DNA of 60,000 nucleotides from Chrysomallon squamiferum (Eukaryota; Mollusca; Gastropoda; Neomphalida; Peltospiridae): NCBI GenBank assembly GCA_012295275.1, contig CM022678.1, positions 14,212,759 to 14,272,758 of the forward strand, read 5' to 3'. Shown piece by piece: positions 36,130 to 53,164 of this stretch (position 1 is its first letter; each line of letters starts with the position of its first letter). The notes under the pieces were generated by a model. It saw only the letters and a program-made list of their open reading frames with translations, ran no database searches and was not told where the DNA came from. The position numbers and the translations under genes were made by a program.

Positions 36130-37506
36130 CAGGGGTGTGCAAACTTTCTGATCTTATAGGTCGCAGTGCTTTAACTTCACTGACACTACGGCCGCACAAA
36201 TTTCATTGTGATTACGTGAAATTTGATATGATTTTGCATAATTTTCTAACAGTGACTTAATGCTGCGTATAAATAATGGGTGAGTTTACATGTTTCCATG
36301 AGAAATGAGTTCATGCCTCTATGATTCCCATTAAAGTAAAAAAAAGAAAAAAAACAGTTATTAAATAACAACTTTAAAACTCACCTGCTCGTACAATGAA
36401 TGGCATGGTCTGGTGTGTTCATTGCCAAATTCTTGAAACTGACGGGCAAGGTCAAGAAAATCAATCGCAAGGATGATTCCAAGTTACAGTCTGTCAAGCG
36501 TGATCGATATTTGCTTTTCTAGTCTTTCATTTTGAAGAATGCTGCCTCGCATCAGTATGTATTCCCGAAGAGAACGAGGTATATCGAGTCCATCTCACGA
36601 AGATTCGGGTTTGCCACCAACCATTTCCATATTTCCAGTAGACCAGCCCTCGTTAAATTTGTTCTTTAGAATGGCGTCACTTTTCCATTTAAAACTATGG
36701 TGGGGCGCTTTCGGTTTCGACTGTATGAAGAGCAGTTTTATTTTTATTTCATGGAATTCCTGCAAAAATGGATTGGGCCACTCTCCACTAAGATACGGGC
36801 CACTCTGTACTAAGATATGTGCCATTCTGTACGAAGCTTCAATAAAGTCTTAAAAGTAGATTTCCGCTGTTTCAACTTCTTCTTCACGTTCTCCACCATA
36901 ACGTTTCTTGACTCACTATCCAGCTTAGCTTTGCGTGGTTCACCTCGACGATAGAACTGTTTGGCGTTGTCCCCTTTCACTGTTTTGATTACTTCTTCAC
37001 ATATCAAACACTGCATGCGGCTGTGTGCGATCTCAATCACGAAGTAGTCAACATCCCACTGTTGTTGAAAGTCATTTTCTCAGATGCTTAAGTGCGTCGC
37101 CTTTTCATGGGCAGTGATAATATACTGCAATTTCACTGAGTAGAAGTCACAGTTGAAATCACCGCTTCTTAGCAAGATGGTACGAACAAGAAATGAGAAG
37201 TTTTACGAACTGACACTCAGACTGCAGTTTGGCCGATCGTGCAAACATCTGCAAGTGCTCGTGCTACGTCAACTTCCACTGTCGTCAGTAAGAAGTATGA
37301 CGGATGCTGTCACGTGAACGACGTGACTCGGTATTTCTTTTCCCAGTTCATAAACACTGTCGGATCTAAAAATGAATATTGGGCGCCTTGTTGTGTACGG
37401 CATCTGACAGTCATAGGAATTCATGCAGCGTCGTTATATTTTTAAAAAAAGACGTTAAATGTGATGAGGCTACATCCTTACCACGGTCATAGATTGCGCA
37501 CACCTG
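36130..37506 (-). mobile_element. Decayed hAT transposon, about 1.4 kb
   Basis: The left end is caggggtgtgcaaactttct. The right end, reverse-complemented, is caggtgtgcgcaatctatga; the two are imperfect terminal inverted repeats of hAT type. The flanks give a likely 8-bp target duplication with 6 of 8 matching: atttacaa (36122-36129) and atttagag (37507-37514). The interior is more GC-rich than its surroundings. Transposase-like frames on the minus strand are broken, and the element is too short for a full hAT transposase, so it is an internally deleted, inactive copy. Confidence 0.65.
36595..37040 (-). pseudogene. hAT transposase N-terminal remnants
   Basis: The minus-strand frame 36810-37040 contains RMQCLICEEVIKTVKGDN, like the zinc-finger start of GTF2IRD2/ZBED5-type hAT proteins, followed by a basic helix (ENVKKKLKQRKSTF). 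The expected ligand histidine in the ..RHY...H part is replaced (AKQFYRRGEP). After a frame change, the frame 36595-36825 and the bases just before it continue with an EASYRMAHILVQSGPYLSGE-like segment, matching the ASY..A..IA..GKPF..GE block of the same family. Stops and frameshifts show it cannot make a full transposase. Confidence 0.5.
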
Positions 37507-37514
37507 ATTTAGAG

Positions 37515-37901
37515 ATAACCATTCAGACTTGGAAGATAAACAGAAAACAAAAACAGAGGCTGAGAAAATAGCGAAAATAATTACAACAAAACTTGCTATT
37601 CGTCGATAAACACTTTTATTTTATAGAATGTTACTTATTTATTACACACATACTACCCCCTTCACCACCACCCCTGCAACAAACTAACGTACCCCCCCCA
37701 CAAACACACACACATATATCAAATATATTTACTTTTTTCTTGGCTTAGACATTGAAATACAATTTTGAAAGTAGCTTTCTTTAATGAGATACCAAATTAT
37801 TATTTAAGAATATTTTTCTGTTTTAATGTATAATCTGTGAATCAAATCGAAATCTATAAACGTAACTTTCAAGAACAGTGAGTTTGAGATATGTTGGTTT
37901 C

Positions 37902-37961
<60 letters not shown>

Positions 37962-38136
37962 TACTTAGGATTGCTGAATAAGAGAAGTAACTACTCAGGT
38001 GGAAGGGTCAGATGAATCACGTCATTCTAATCGTCGCAGGATAAAGCTGATTGTTAAGATAGTATTATTATTATTAACATTAGCATTATTGTACAAAATA
38101 AGTGTGGTTATCACAAAATTCTGTGCAGTGAATCAC
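37515..38136. other. Intergenic with (TTA)n
   Basis: A (CA)n/C-rich patch at about 37680-37710 and a (TTA)n array at 37907-37957. The frame at 37999-38184 runs into the shared 3' region of the knottin genes and is not called. Confidence 0.5.
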
Positions 38137-38142
38137 TTTATT
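38137..38142 (-). terminator. Poly(A) signal of knottin gene 1
   Basis: The plus strand reads tttatt (AATAAA on minus) inside atcactttattgaatttg. The same block lies after knottin gene 2 at 41586-41591. Conservation between the copies supports its use. Confidence 0.55.
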
Positions 38143-38274
38143 GAATTTGTTTTCTTACATTATATTAACTACATCCTCACCTAAACAGATACAAAAATTA
38201 ATTTAGCCGATATACACGTTATGAATATTTGTTTTGCCTTTAAACCAGTTTAACGTGTAAATGGTTAATGTTTT

Positions 38275-38783
38275 TTAATTAGGAATGCATTTTCCTATGA
38301 CAGGTTCGTCGTAATCACATTCCATGCGACGGCAGCAATCTTCGTCCTTTATGCACGGCTTCTTGTATCCTGCACATTCTGCACGTGCCACACGAACCAT
38401 GGCATCAGCACGTGCAGCGCGGTTCCTTAAGTGCAAATGATATTGTTAATTCTTTATGCGTTTTAAACAGGACTTTCTTTATTTACACATTCGTTCTTTA
38501 ATCAAAATTTGTAATATTAAAACTAAATAATAATTTCAACAGATGACATATTTTTATTTTTTATTTTATTTTATTTTATTTTTATTTTTTATCATTTTAT
38601 TTAAATTTATATTTATTTATTAGGTATTTGTTTAACGTTTTGTTTATTTATAAAATGAATATTTTCTGTAATAGCGAAATAATAATATATATCGCTGTGA
38701 GAAATAACTGAGACCAAGAATTAACACAACGTAACCGAAAATAATGAAAAGAAATAACATAAAACTTGAATAAACCAAACCAA

Positions 38784-38846
<63 letters not shown>

Positions 38847-39434
38847 AATAAATAAATGAAATAAAATAATTATTTATATTTTTTACACAACAACAGTCTA
38901 TATATTGATCGACTGAGTTTCATTTTGTTTTCTGTATTATTATTACTTTTTCCATACTTCTGTTTACATGAACATGATGATGATAACGATTATGACTTTT
39001 ATCACAAACATCCACTCACAGTTCTTTATCGTCTTCTCTCTTCACGGCTGACGCAGCTGAAGTTAGTAATTACTTTACAAGATTAATTTTATTAAAAATA
39101 TTATATTTTTCTTTTTTCATCTTGAAAATGTGTGTGTGTGTGTGCGCGCGCGCGCACACACACACACACACACATACATATATAAGAAACGAACATAAAA
39201 AGAATAACATGTACCTAACACTAATATTAAAATCAGTGTTGAATTTGGATGGGGGTTCGCCCTATTTTTTAGTTTCCAGTTTTTGTCCCTTTTTGTACTC
39301 AACTTTTCTTAGTTAATTAAAATTAACTTGTTTATTTCCTCCACTGATTAAAATATTAAAAACTGTGTAATAATAACATACATACCTAAAACAGCGAGTA
39401 AGCAGCGGAGTGTGAGGAATACAAATACATTCAT
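38275..39434 (-). CDS. Secreted six-cysteine knottin precursor, copy 1
   Basis: Three minus-strand exons: 39386-39434 (ATG 39432-39434, signal peptide, ends phase 1), 39020-39056 (short pro-region containing KR, ends phase 2) and 38275-38425 (remaining pro-region and cysteine domain, stop TAA at 38275-38277). They give 78 residues. The C-terminal domain has six cysteines spaced C-x6-C-x5-C-C-x4-C-x9-C, the inhibitor cystine knot pattern used by conotoxin O-superfamily-like peptides and also by many non-venom secreted peptides. An R-x-x-R furin-type site (RVAR) lies two residues before the first cysteine. The signal peptide has an arginine in its hydrophobic core, which is unusual. Venom use cannot be judged from sequence; an endogenous hormone, defence peptide or inhibitor is equally possible. 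Confidence 0.75.
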
Positions 39435-41426
39435 TGTCTTCTTTCTGGTGTTCCCAAAAACAAAATGAATGTACTGAATTTATACAAGGCGATTTGCGTT
39501 CTGGATCACAGCTGTTGTTGTAATTAAAATAGTTTTGAATTAATTATGATAATCGAATTAGAAAACATAAAAAAATTATACATATTTATAGAGATTTTTT
39601 TTTTTTTTTTGCAATTTGGCAGAATCAGTAATATTAGAACACAAAACCGACACGAAAACATAACAAGTAATTTATTTAGATTCATTTGGTATGAGCTTAA
39701 ATGTAACTGAGTGGTTGTAATATTTTCATCCGAAAGTCATGAGTAGATTTCTCTCCCTGCTGCCATATGTAGCTAAAAGAAGCCTTGCTGCTATAGAAAC
39801 AGTGTAAAAATTAAAAAAACCTATTCATATACCTTTCAGTTGTGAGACTGTTCTCATTCTATTTTATTTTATTTTTATTGAAGCCAGATGTCAGTCTAAC
39901 CAGTTCTAACCATTTATATGGCATTTTTGTTGTTATTGCTATTGTTAGTTGTTTCGTTTTATTAATGAATAGTTTCTTAAGACCATTTTTTTTTTTTAAA
40001 TCAAATCTCTGTGAATAATTGTCCAAATTTAATGTTAGTATAGCCAAATAAGCAAGAGACCCTTTCTACATTAAATTTCTTCTATTAGTGATATTTTTAA
40101 TTACTAAATATTGTATTAGCAGCAAAACAACCCCAAACACAGCCAAAACCAGTAATTGAGAATAACTTATTTGTTTGTGTAGAAATCCCCGTATCAGTGT
40201 GTTTTCCTTTGTATCCATGGTGTAGGATTCTAATCAAAATATGTCTGTTCCTTTTAGACCAACGATATACAAATCAAAGAAAAAATGTAAAAATATCTTT
40301 AAATGAAATAGTATAGTTCTGCTTTAGTTTCAAGATTTTAATACCAAGCACCACTCTCATTTTGAGAAGTAACTCTTACTTCACGACGATATTTGTGCGG
40401 TTTCTACTTAATGATGGTAAGTGGGAAGGCACATAGCTTTAATGATGCCTGTCTACAATACATAATATTAACTTGTTTGACAGTATAAACTAGTACTTAA
40501 TTAATTTTCATGTAATTGACAAATATGATTTTAATATATACACAACAGAACTACCTACTTCCATTAAAAGGGTATTGTAAAACTTTCTTTCAGAGTTAAA
40601 ATTCATTTCTAATTTTACTGACGCAAATTTGATCATTCTGTTTTAACTGTGTAAATAAGACGTGCAAAATCTTTTTATTAATCTAATGCGAGAGTGTTAT
40701 TTTCATATAAAGAAAATATGGTTACTGCACGTTAATTAAAACTGAATTAAATTCAGACTGACACCTTGTCTTTCTAAAGCCTTAAACTGAAATGTTATCT
40801 ATGGTTGCAAATCTTTACGCCTAACTCACTCTGTCATAACGGAGCGTTTGTTTATGCCACTGCTGAAGTGATGATACTTCATTTTGTTTCTATGATATGA
40901 TTATCGACGTTTATTTACACACAAAACCTAACCATTCACTCGGAACTGGGTTGAAGAATAGATGCTACAAAACTGACGATTCGTGTACACTTCTAAGGAA
41001 CTAAAAACAAAATAAACTTCCTTACAATCGCTTAAATTTCTTTCATCAGAACCAGTGTTTAAAAAAAAGTTGTAATTGTTAAACTTAGTTTGGATTTATT
41101 GTACCCAATAGACATTAAACACTGTTAAAACTGACAATATCTGCAAACACATAAACGGTTTTAAGGCTAAACATGAAACAAACTATAAAATATCACTTTA
41201 TCGATTTATGTGATTTAGCAGGTGTAGACCTGGCAGAAAAAAAACTATAAAAAAAAATAATAATAATAATAATAAAAAAATAAAACACTATTTGAATCAA
41301 AGGAGTAGTAGGGTAATTAATACTGATTATTAATAATTACTGTTTTTTAGAAATGTAACGTACGTTTAATTATATTTGATCTTTACTTTGAGCAATTATT
41401 AATAATCAGAAATCTGTGTATTAATA

Positions 41427-41473
<47 letters not shown>

Positions 41474-41585
41474 GTTAGATTTATATTTCCTTTAGAAACG
41501 GATTTGAGAGACAGATAGCGAGTACACATTAGTCATAAGTATGGATAGAAGTGTGGTTATCACAAAATTCTTTGCAGTGCATCAC
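39435..41585. other. Intergenic between knottin genes
   Basis: Mostly plain AT-rich DNA. Features are a poly(T) run at 39597-39611, a (TAA)n tract near 41255-41277 and a (GT)n array at 41428-41471. From about 41550 it matches the 3' flank of knottin gene 1. No gene seen. Confidence 0.55.
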
Positions 41586-41591
41586 TTTATT
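41586..41591 (-). terminator. Poly(A) signal of knottin gene 2
   Basis: tttatt on plus (AATAAA on minus) in the same atcactttattgaatttg context as the signal of copy 1, about 110 bp past the stop. Confidence 0.55.
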
Positions 41592-41702
41592 GAATTTGTT
41601 TTCTTACTACATCATCACCTACTCAGATTCAAAGCCGATATACACGTAATGAATATTTGTTTTGCCTTTAAACCAGTTTAACGTGTAAAGGGTTAATGGT
41701 TT

Positions 41703-42174
41703 TTAATTAGGAATGCATTTTCCTATGTCAGGTTTGTCGTAATCGCACTCCATAATACCACAGCAATCTTCGTCCTCTAAACATGGCTTCTTGTACCCTG
41801 CACAGGCTGCACGTGCCACACGAACCATGGCTTCTGAACTTTCTGCACTGACCCTTTAAGTATAAAAAATACTGTTACCAAAGTTTCTATTACAATACTA
41901 AATCTTTTAGTTTTGCTGAAGCTTCAGTGTAAATGGTAAATGTTCTGTAATAAAAATTTCAGCGAGTTTAGTAAAATAAAGTTTTTAGACGCAGAATTAC
42001 TAAAACAATTATTTCCATAGATTATTTAAACCAAAGGTTAGTAACAGCTGCATATATTTATTTATTTGAAATTTAATATTTATTTATCTGAATAATGATA
42101 CTGATAGACAGCATTTTATAATTACGAATAATAATAATAATAACCATAATAATAATTACAATAATAACAACAGC

Positions 42175-42226
<52 letters not shown>

Positions 42227-44103
42227 TGGTTATCAGAAATAATGGAAACTAAAAATAAAACATAGTCTCTGTGTTGTGTTTATTGGTGCATTGTCATCGT
42301 TTCTGATAACAGTGCTGCTGCTGATGGTGACACTACTTTACTTCTATCACATCTTAGATATTAACGTTGCTACTTCAGCTACCACCACCTTTTCAGCTTC
42401 AACTGTTACTTGTGTTTTTTCTACAAACAAGTACATCAACAACTCACATTTTAATCCTGCCTGCAGCCACATCTCTTTTCATCCTGTTTGTAATCGCAGC
42501 GTCTGAAATAATTAAATTTTACGTTAATTAAAAACACAATATCAACTACAACAACAAAATGATGCTATTTTCAATATTATAGCTACTAATACTACTATTA
42601 TTACTATATGATGACTGTAAAAGTAATAATGATGACAGTAACATTATCAGTAACACCAATAACAGCAACAACAATACATTAATCATTATCATTATCAACA
42701 TCATTACAATTGTCTTACAGTTAACTCTTTATTTTGTTATTTTAGCTATAATACATGTGTTTGTATTCTTTATCTATTGTTTTGTTCGCTATTGTAAATA
42801 TTAACATGCGAAACTATTCTGATTACATTTCTGTTGTCAAAAAGTTCAGTTACATAAAAAAAAAGTATTAAAATTTAAAATAAATACGAAGTATTGTTAC
42901 ATTTCTCTCTGGAAGTGTTACAGTATTTAAATTCAAGTGAAATTAAAACACTAGCGAAAACTAGTTTCCCAAAACTGGCAGTCTTTAGATTAGGTAAGCG
43001 GTGAGGTGTTGTAATCCGCTTCCAGAAATGGGAAAACTGGCGTGAGTAATTAAGGCCAATTTAGACGTATGGGGATATGTGAAGAACAGAGGGTATGTTT
43101 AACGAGATTGACCTTAATGAGCAGTGAGAAGCAGAGGTGATCCGGAATAGAGACTGCAAGAAATTTAATGTTTGGAGACATGAAATTAATGTTATATCTC
43201 AGTAAAATTTGGAGACAGGAAATACTACCAGAAGACAAGCACAAGCTGTTCCAGCTGGGACTGCAGTACGTTACGTGTACCCGAGACACGGCTTCCTACT
43301 TGTCAGCTGGCGATAATCTGGGACATTGCGTGTGTAAAGTGTGACTGAATTGCTTTCAAATTGTGGACAAAATACTGTTTAACAAAAGTACATCAATTAA
43401 GGTGATGGGCCATCAATTAACGTGACAGAACACCAATTAGTAAGGGTGAGCAATAAACTGCCACAAATGGAACAACTGGCGTGTCCAGTTAAGATGTGTT
43501 ATAATCGGGAATACCAGAATCGGGAATAAACCGCGAAAACTGCATACGTTTAGCCAAGAAGTTTAGTAAAGAAGAACAAATTTTTACTTCCAAAAATTTA
43601 AATAAAACCAGACTGTCAGTTTACGCAACCAATATTTTCAAAAATCGTTGACAATAATGTTAAATGTAACAATTAATTATTTTTTTTTTAAATCACCGAA
43701 TGGTAATCTGTTAAATTATTATTAATTTATACAGATTGTTAGTTGCTGTATATTGTGATTAAACAGATATAAAAAAATAAATACATACATGTTGAATATT
43801 GAAATTACGAAAGACTGCAGGTCGAAAAGTCATAATCTACTTGAATAACTAGTTTTATTTTACTCATGATAAACATACCTTCGCTGCACTATAAAATATT
43901 ATACTCTCTGGAGGACAGCTAATAATAATAAATTAAATTAAATTAAATGAGACAGTTATTTGTAGATACGATCTGTACACTTTTCGACAGCCTGCGATCA
44001 GCGTGTTAGATTGCAAGTTTATACTGACAGTATCATTATACGTGCATCTAAAACTAATATTCAATTACACCGGCTGTTACATAGGTAATAAAAAATTGTA
44101 AAA

Positions 44104-44198
<95 letters not shown>

Positions 44199-44338
44199 AG
44201 GCAATTTTTCACAGAGGTCGGAATGATAGACAGAGAGTCTGAACTATAACATCAGAAAATAATAAATATTAAACTACCTGAGCAGCTGAGCCACAGGAAA
44301 CTCAGACAGAAGAGAGCTACGATGACAAATTTACTCAT
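41703..44338 (-). CDS. Secreted six-cysteine knottin precursor, copy 2
   Basis: Three minus-strand exons with the same phases as copy 1: 44278-44338 (ATG 44336-44338, signal peptide with a clean hydrophobic core, donor CAG/GTAGTT), 42448-42502 (pro-region with KR, acceptor TTTCAG, donor GTGAGT) and 41703-41853 (stop TAA at 41703-41705). They give 88 residues. The last exon is exactly as long as in copy 1 (151 bp) and keeps all six cysteines and their spacing; about 7 of the last 35 residues differ, mostly charge changes between cysteines. The pro-region exon is 18 bp longer. This is a tandem paralogue of copy 1, with conserved 3' UTR and diverged introns. As for copy 1, the cystine-knot fold is well supported but toxin function is not shown. 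Confidence 0.75.
42178..42227. repeat. (AAT)n array in knottin gene 2 intron 2
   Basis: A pure AAT/ATA triplet array. The plus-strand frame 42276-42506 beside it overlaps exon 2 on the opposite strand and is a shadow. Confidence 0.9.
43000..43560. other. GC-richer patch in knottin gene 2 intron 1, unclassified
   Basis: Base composition is more balanced than in the flanks, and there are short internal repeats (aactggcgtg twice; catcaatta / accaatta units at 43392-43440). It may be an old mobile element, but no termini or family were recognised. The minus-strand frame 43050-43289 inside it has no domain. Confidence 0.3.
44105..44198. repeat. (GT)n-(GA)n array in knottin gene 2 intron 1
   Basis: A 16-bp GT run passes directly into a 78-bp GA run, ending about 80 bp from the exon 1 donor of knottin gene 2. 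Confidence 0.95.
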
Positions 44339-44866
44339 TGTCTCGTTTGATCTGTCACGTCTGGAACAAAACACGAACTGAAATACGAGCCAGATCGTAG
44401 TTCACATACTATTAACAAAGAATGTGGCAACTAAGTTAACTATGCAATTAACATGATTGAGTACCTAAATACCAGTCATCAAAGGAATAGAAATGAATTC
44501 ATTATAGAAATGATTAAGAAAATAAAATATTCAAATATTCGTTTTGCTATTATTCTGCTGAAAGAAGTAAAAATTTCTCTAAAAAATGTCATTAACTGAA
44601 AGAAAGATTATAAAACTAAATTATAAAACTAGATTATATACCTACAGTGTCTGTTAGTTTAAATTGATTTATTTATTTACTTACTTACTTTATCGTTCTT
44701 TTATAGTCTTTTTTTTATTATTATTATTATTATTTTTATCGAATATCACTGAAAGTTTCTGATACGATATCTAGAAGTCATCCGATAGCCAGTCTGATAA
44801 CATAAAGTATAGTAAGGGACATAACTCTAGACAGAGTAGGCGTATCGTTCGATAAAAAAACAAAAC
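44339..44866. promoter_or_regulatory. Divergent intergenic region, knottin 2 / NPL
   Basis: Only 528 bp separate the start codons of the minus-strand knottin gene 2 and plus-strand NPL, so both promoters must lie here or overlap. No TATA box was identified with confidence. It contains a (TTTA/CTTA) stretch at 44668-44690 and a (TTA)n run at 44717-44732. Confidence 0.4.
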
Positions 44867-50074
<5,208 letters not shown>

Positions 50075-51952
50075 AAATATATGATTTATGTTATAGATAT
50101 AAAACTGTAATTTTTCTTCTTTTTAAAAAAAAACTAATTCTACATATTTGTAACTAACAAATTGCTAGTCACTCGGAACTGAGAATGTGTCTCTTAAGAA
50201 TTATACATATAATTCACATCATATAAATTTATTTACTAATGTTTATATTTCCTTGTAAATACACACAACACATATACGTGCATAGAGACATCTATATAAT
50301 GTTTTATATTAATATAATATGCTTTTCTATTTGCTATGTTAATTACAACAACAACAACAACAATAACAATTTGTTGAAATTTTTTAGATTTAGCAATTTG
50401 ATTTGTTTAGTAGTATTAAATGGTAGCTATATATAAATATAAAGTTGTGAGTTTCAAAGAAGAAAGCTTCATTATTTTCCTTCTGCTAGTACTGACCACG
50501 TTATAAATGGTTTGCATGTTTTACTTGTTTATTATGTTACGTAAATGTTGTCTTGTTTTAATAGTATTCATCGTCTTTGTGTTCATCGTGTGTTTTTGCC
50601 AATTCATTGTTTGAGCTGCTTTTCGCTTCATATCACTGCGTCGTGCTTCTTACGTAGCCCGACACACACGAGAAGATGCTGTAGCCTTTGACCTCGGTAC
50701 AACCCAAGGACGCGGCTCATCCGAACAAGCAAAGAAATCCACCGCTACAAGAACAAAGAAAATGTTTATCATTATTTCATTCGCAGTATGAAATTAGAGA
50801 ATATTTGCGAAAAATAATAATCTTTCATATTTGTAACATATTTTATTATGATACCTTATACTCAGGATGTATCCATAGGTTCCCCGAATGGGTCAACCTC
50901 CATTGATTGAATGTTTCTGTCGTCCAGGCGTATACATTTCAATTATTATGTTGATATTTTATAAAAATGTTTTCCTACACTTAATTATTTCTTTAACCAT
51001 TTCTTTGAAAAACAACAGTCAAATTCCGATAAATTCAGCTAGCTTCCTCTGATTATATACTTAAAAATAATTTTAAAAATATCTTTTTCAGTAATTGTAT
51101 TTCTTAGTTTCTAAAGAAAAGAATGATTAGAAAGACACCAATACAAGATTTGCTAAAATGTGTGTTCTAAACTGAAATACATGTAGATGCTAAAAAAAGA
51201 AAAGAAGTATAATATAAAGTATAAAAAAGTAAAAATGAATATAAATATGTAATATATGAATCAATACCAATAGAGATGTAGAAACTATTATTGCTATATG
51301 AAGTGTTAAAATAACAGATCATGGGATATGAACAGGAACAACTGAACGTACTGGCAACTCAGGTCTTCGTTCAGGGAGCCAGTTCATGTATTTGAGATCT
51401 TCAAAATATAGAGTGAAAAACGCGAAAATAATAACTGAAATTATTAAAATAAAAATAAAATGGAAATTTTCCTTGGATTCAGTAAAATTGTCGAGAATTA
51501 ATTTTTTATGTTATGAGATCAAATTATGACAAAACATTGACAGGAAATTTCTAAGATACCGATATTAAAATGTCCGAGCGCTGAAAAACCTAGTCCTGGC
51601 TCTTTTAGTTAGTTTTATTTATTTATTTATTTATATTATTTTTAATTTATTTTTCTTATTTTATTAAGAAAGAAGAAGTTTATTTATTTGAACTCCTGTA
51701 ACTGGCGAGGCTACTGCAATCAGTATTTCTAAATAACAATACTGACTTTACTTTCCGCCAGTCTTCGATGTCACATTATAATTTTTCATCACATGGCAAT
51801 GATGATGATGATTTTTACATGTACTTGCTTGCACAGCATTCAGGTATTTACACATTTAGATGTAAGGAGTCACTAATAGAAGAATATATAAAATGTGTTT
51901 ATTGTTATTACTGTAATATTAATTTATATTAACTTTAATCTTTATCTTAGGG
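50075..51952. other. Intergenic after NPL, no gene seen
   Basis: Contains the NPL 3' UTR of unknown length; an atataaatataaag stretch near 50430 could carry a variant poly(A) signal. Then come (CAA)n at 50345-50363, (TTTA)n at 51618-51634 and plain AT-rich DNA. Short frames at 50239-50436 and 50688-50906 show no domain. Confidence 0.5.
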
Positions 51953-52223
51953 CATTGGCTTGCAGAGGGGAGGGCCGAAGAGGCGATGGCCCTCGGCATC
52001 CAAATGGGGGGGTGGCATCCAGTCAGAGAAAAGAATTTAATAAATGTGGTTGATTTATATTTAAATCGAATAAAGTATTAATTTTATGTTTCATCTCTGT
52101 TTAGATATTCAAAATGTCTTCCTTTCTCATAATATTTCTCATGTTATATACTAGGGCACATACTTCAGTCTTTGGGACAATAAGTAGCTGGCCCCGGGCA
52201 TCACCAGACCTCTGCACGCTATG
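51953..52223. mobile_element. 271-bp GC-rich hAT-like MITE
   Basis: Flanked by a perfect 8-bp target duplication, tcttaggg, at 51945-51952 and 52224-52231. The left end reads cattggcttgcagagggg; the right end, reverse-complemented, reads catagcgtgcagaggtctgg, sharing CAT..G..TGCAGAGG. The left end also forms a strong hairpin (gagggcc with ggccctc). GC content is far above the surroundings at both ends, while the middle is AT-rich. There is no coding capacity. Its length is almost the same as the MITE at 3985-4254, but the termini differ. Confidence 0.7.
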
Positions 52224-52231
52224 TCTTAGGG

Positions 52232-52396
52232 TAGTTCTGATTTCTCCCCCCACCCCTTTAAGTCCAGCCGTATGTTAAACACTCTATTATTTATAAATTA
52301 ATTTCATACAGCTCGTTACAGATCGGTATGAAACCCCGCAGGCCAGAAATATATTTGAAATTTATGCACATACATACATGTAATCATTTCATACAT

Positions 52397-52451
<55 letters not shown>

Positions 52452-52984
52452 CACATACACACAAACACACATTACTTCTATTATCATAATGATCATTATT
52501 ATTAAGAAGTTGTTGTTTTTGTTGTTATTATTATTTTGTTGTTGTTGTTGTCGTTATTGTTAGTTTTAATGTTGTTTATAATTTTTGTTTAGTTGTGTCA
52601 GATGTTAGGTTTAGCTGAGAAGGTAGGCAGGTTTTTAAATTACAGAAAAAAAAGGGTGTGACTGAAAAATCATAATCGTGCGGCTGCTGAAAAGCTCTGT
52701 CGATGAAAAGAAAATCAAAACGAATAAGAAGAGTATTCACGTTGTTCAGATAGATATTATCTAACCGTGGTAACCAGCCTGTTCTGTAAAATGCGAGGAA
52801 CAGTGGTCGACATTGTTTTCTTTTTCTATATTGTCGTAATTGTCAACAAACTTGCTTCTTGTAATGGTTTTTAATTAGCAAACACTTGAACACATACCTA
52901 TATTTATGTCTGTATATTTATGCACATACATACATAAACACACTCACATAATATATATATACGAATGTGTTTATATATGTATGT

Positions 52985-53044
<60 letters not shown>

Positions 53045-53123
53045 ACATATATGTATATATATATATATATATATATGTTGTTTTTCTTTATTTTTCTTTA
53101 TTTATTTATACTTTTTCCATTAG

Positions 53124-53164
<41 letters not shown>

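Noticed and set aside
37999-38184. 61-codon plus-strand ORF with a hydrophobic stretch
   Set aside because: Its 3' part falls in the duplicated 3' UTR of the knottin genes, and the second copy at 41550 does not keep the frame.
42276-42506. 76-codon plus-strand ORF with hydrophobic start
   Set aside because: It overlaps exon 2 of knottin gene 2 on the minus strand, lies next to an AAT array and has no splice support.
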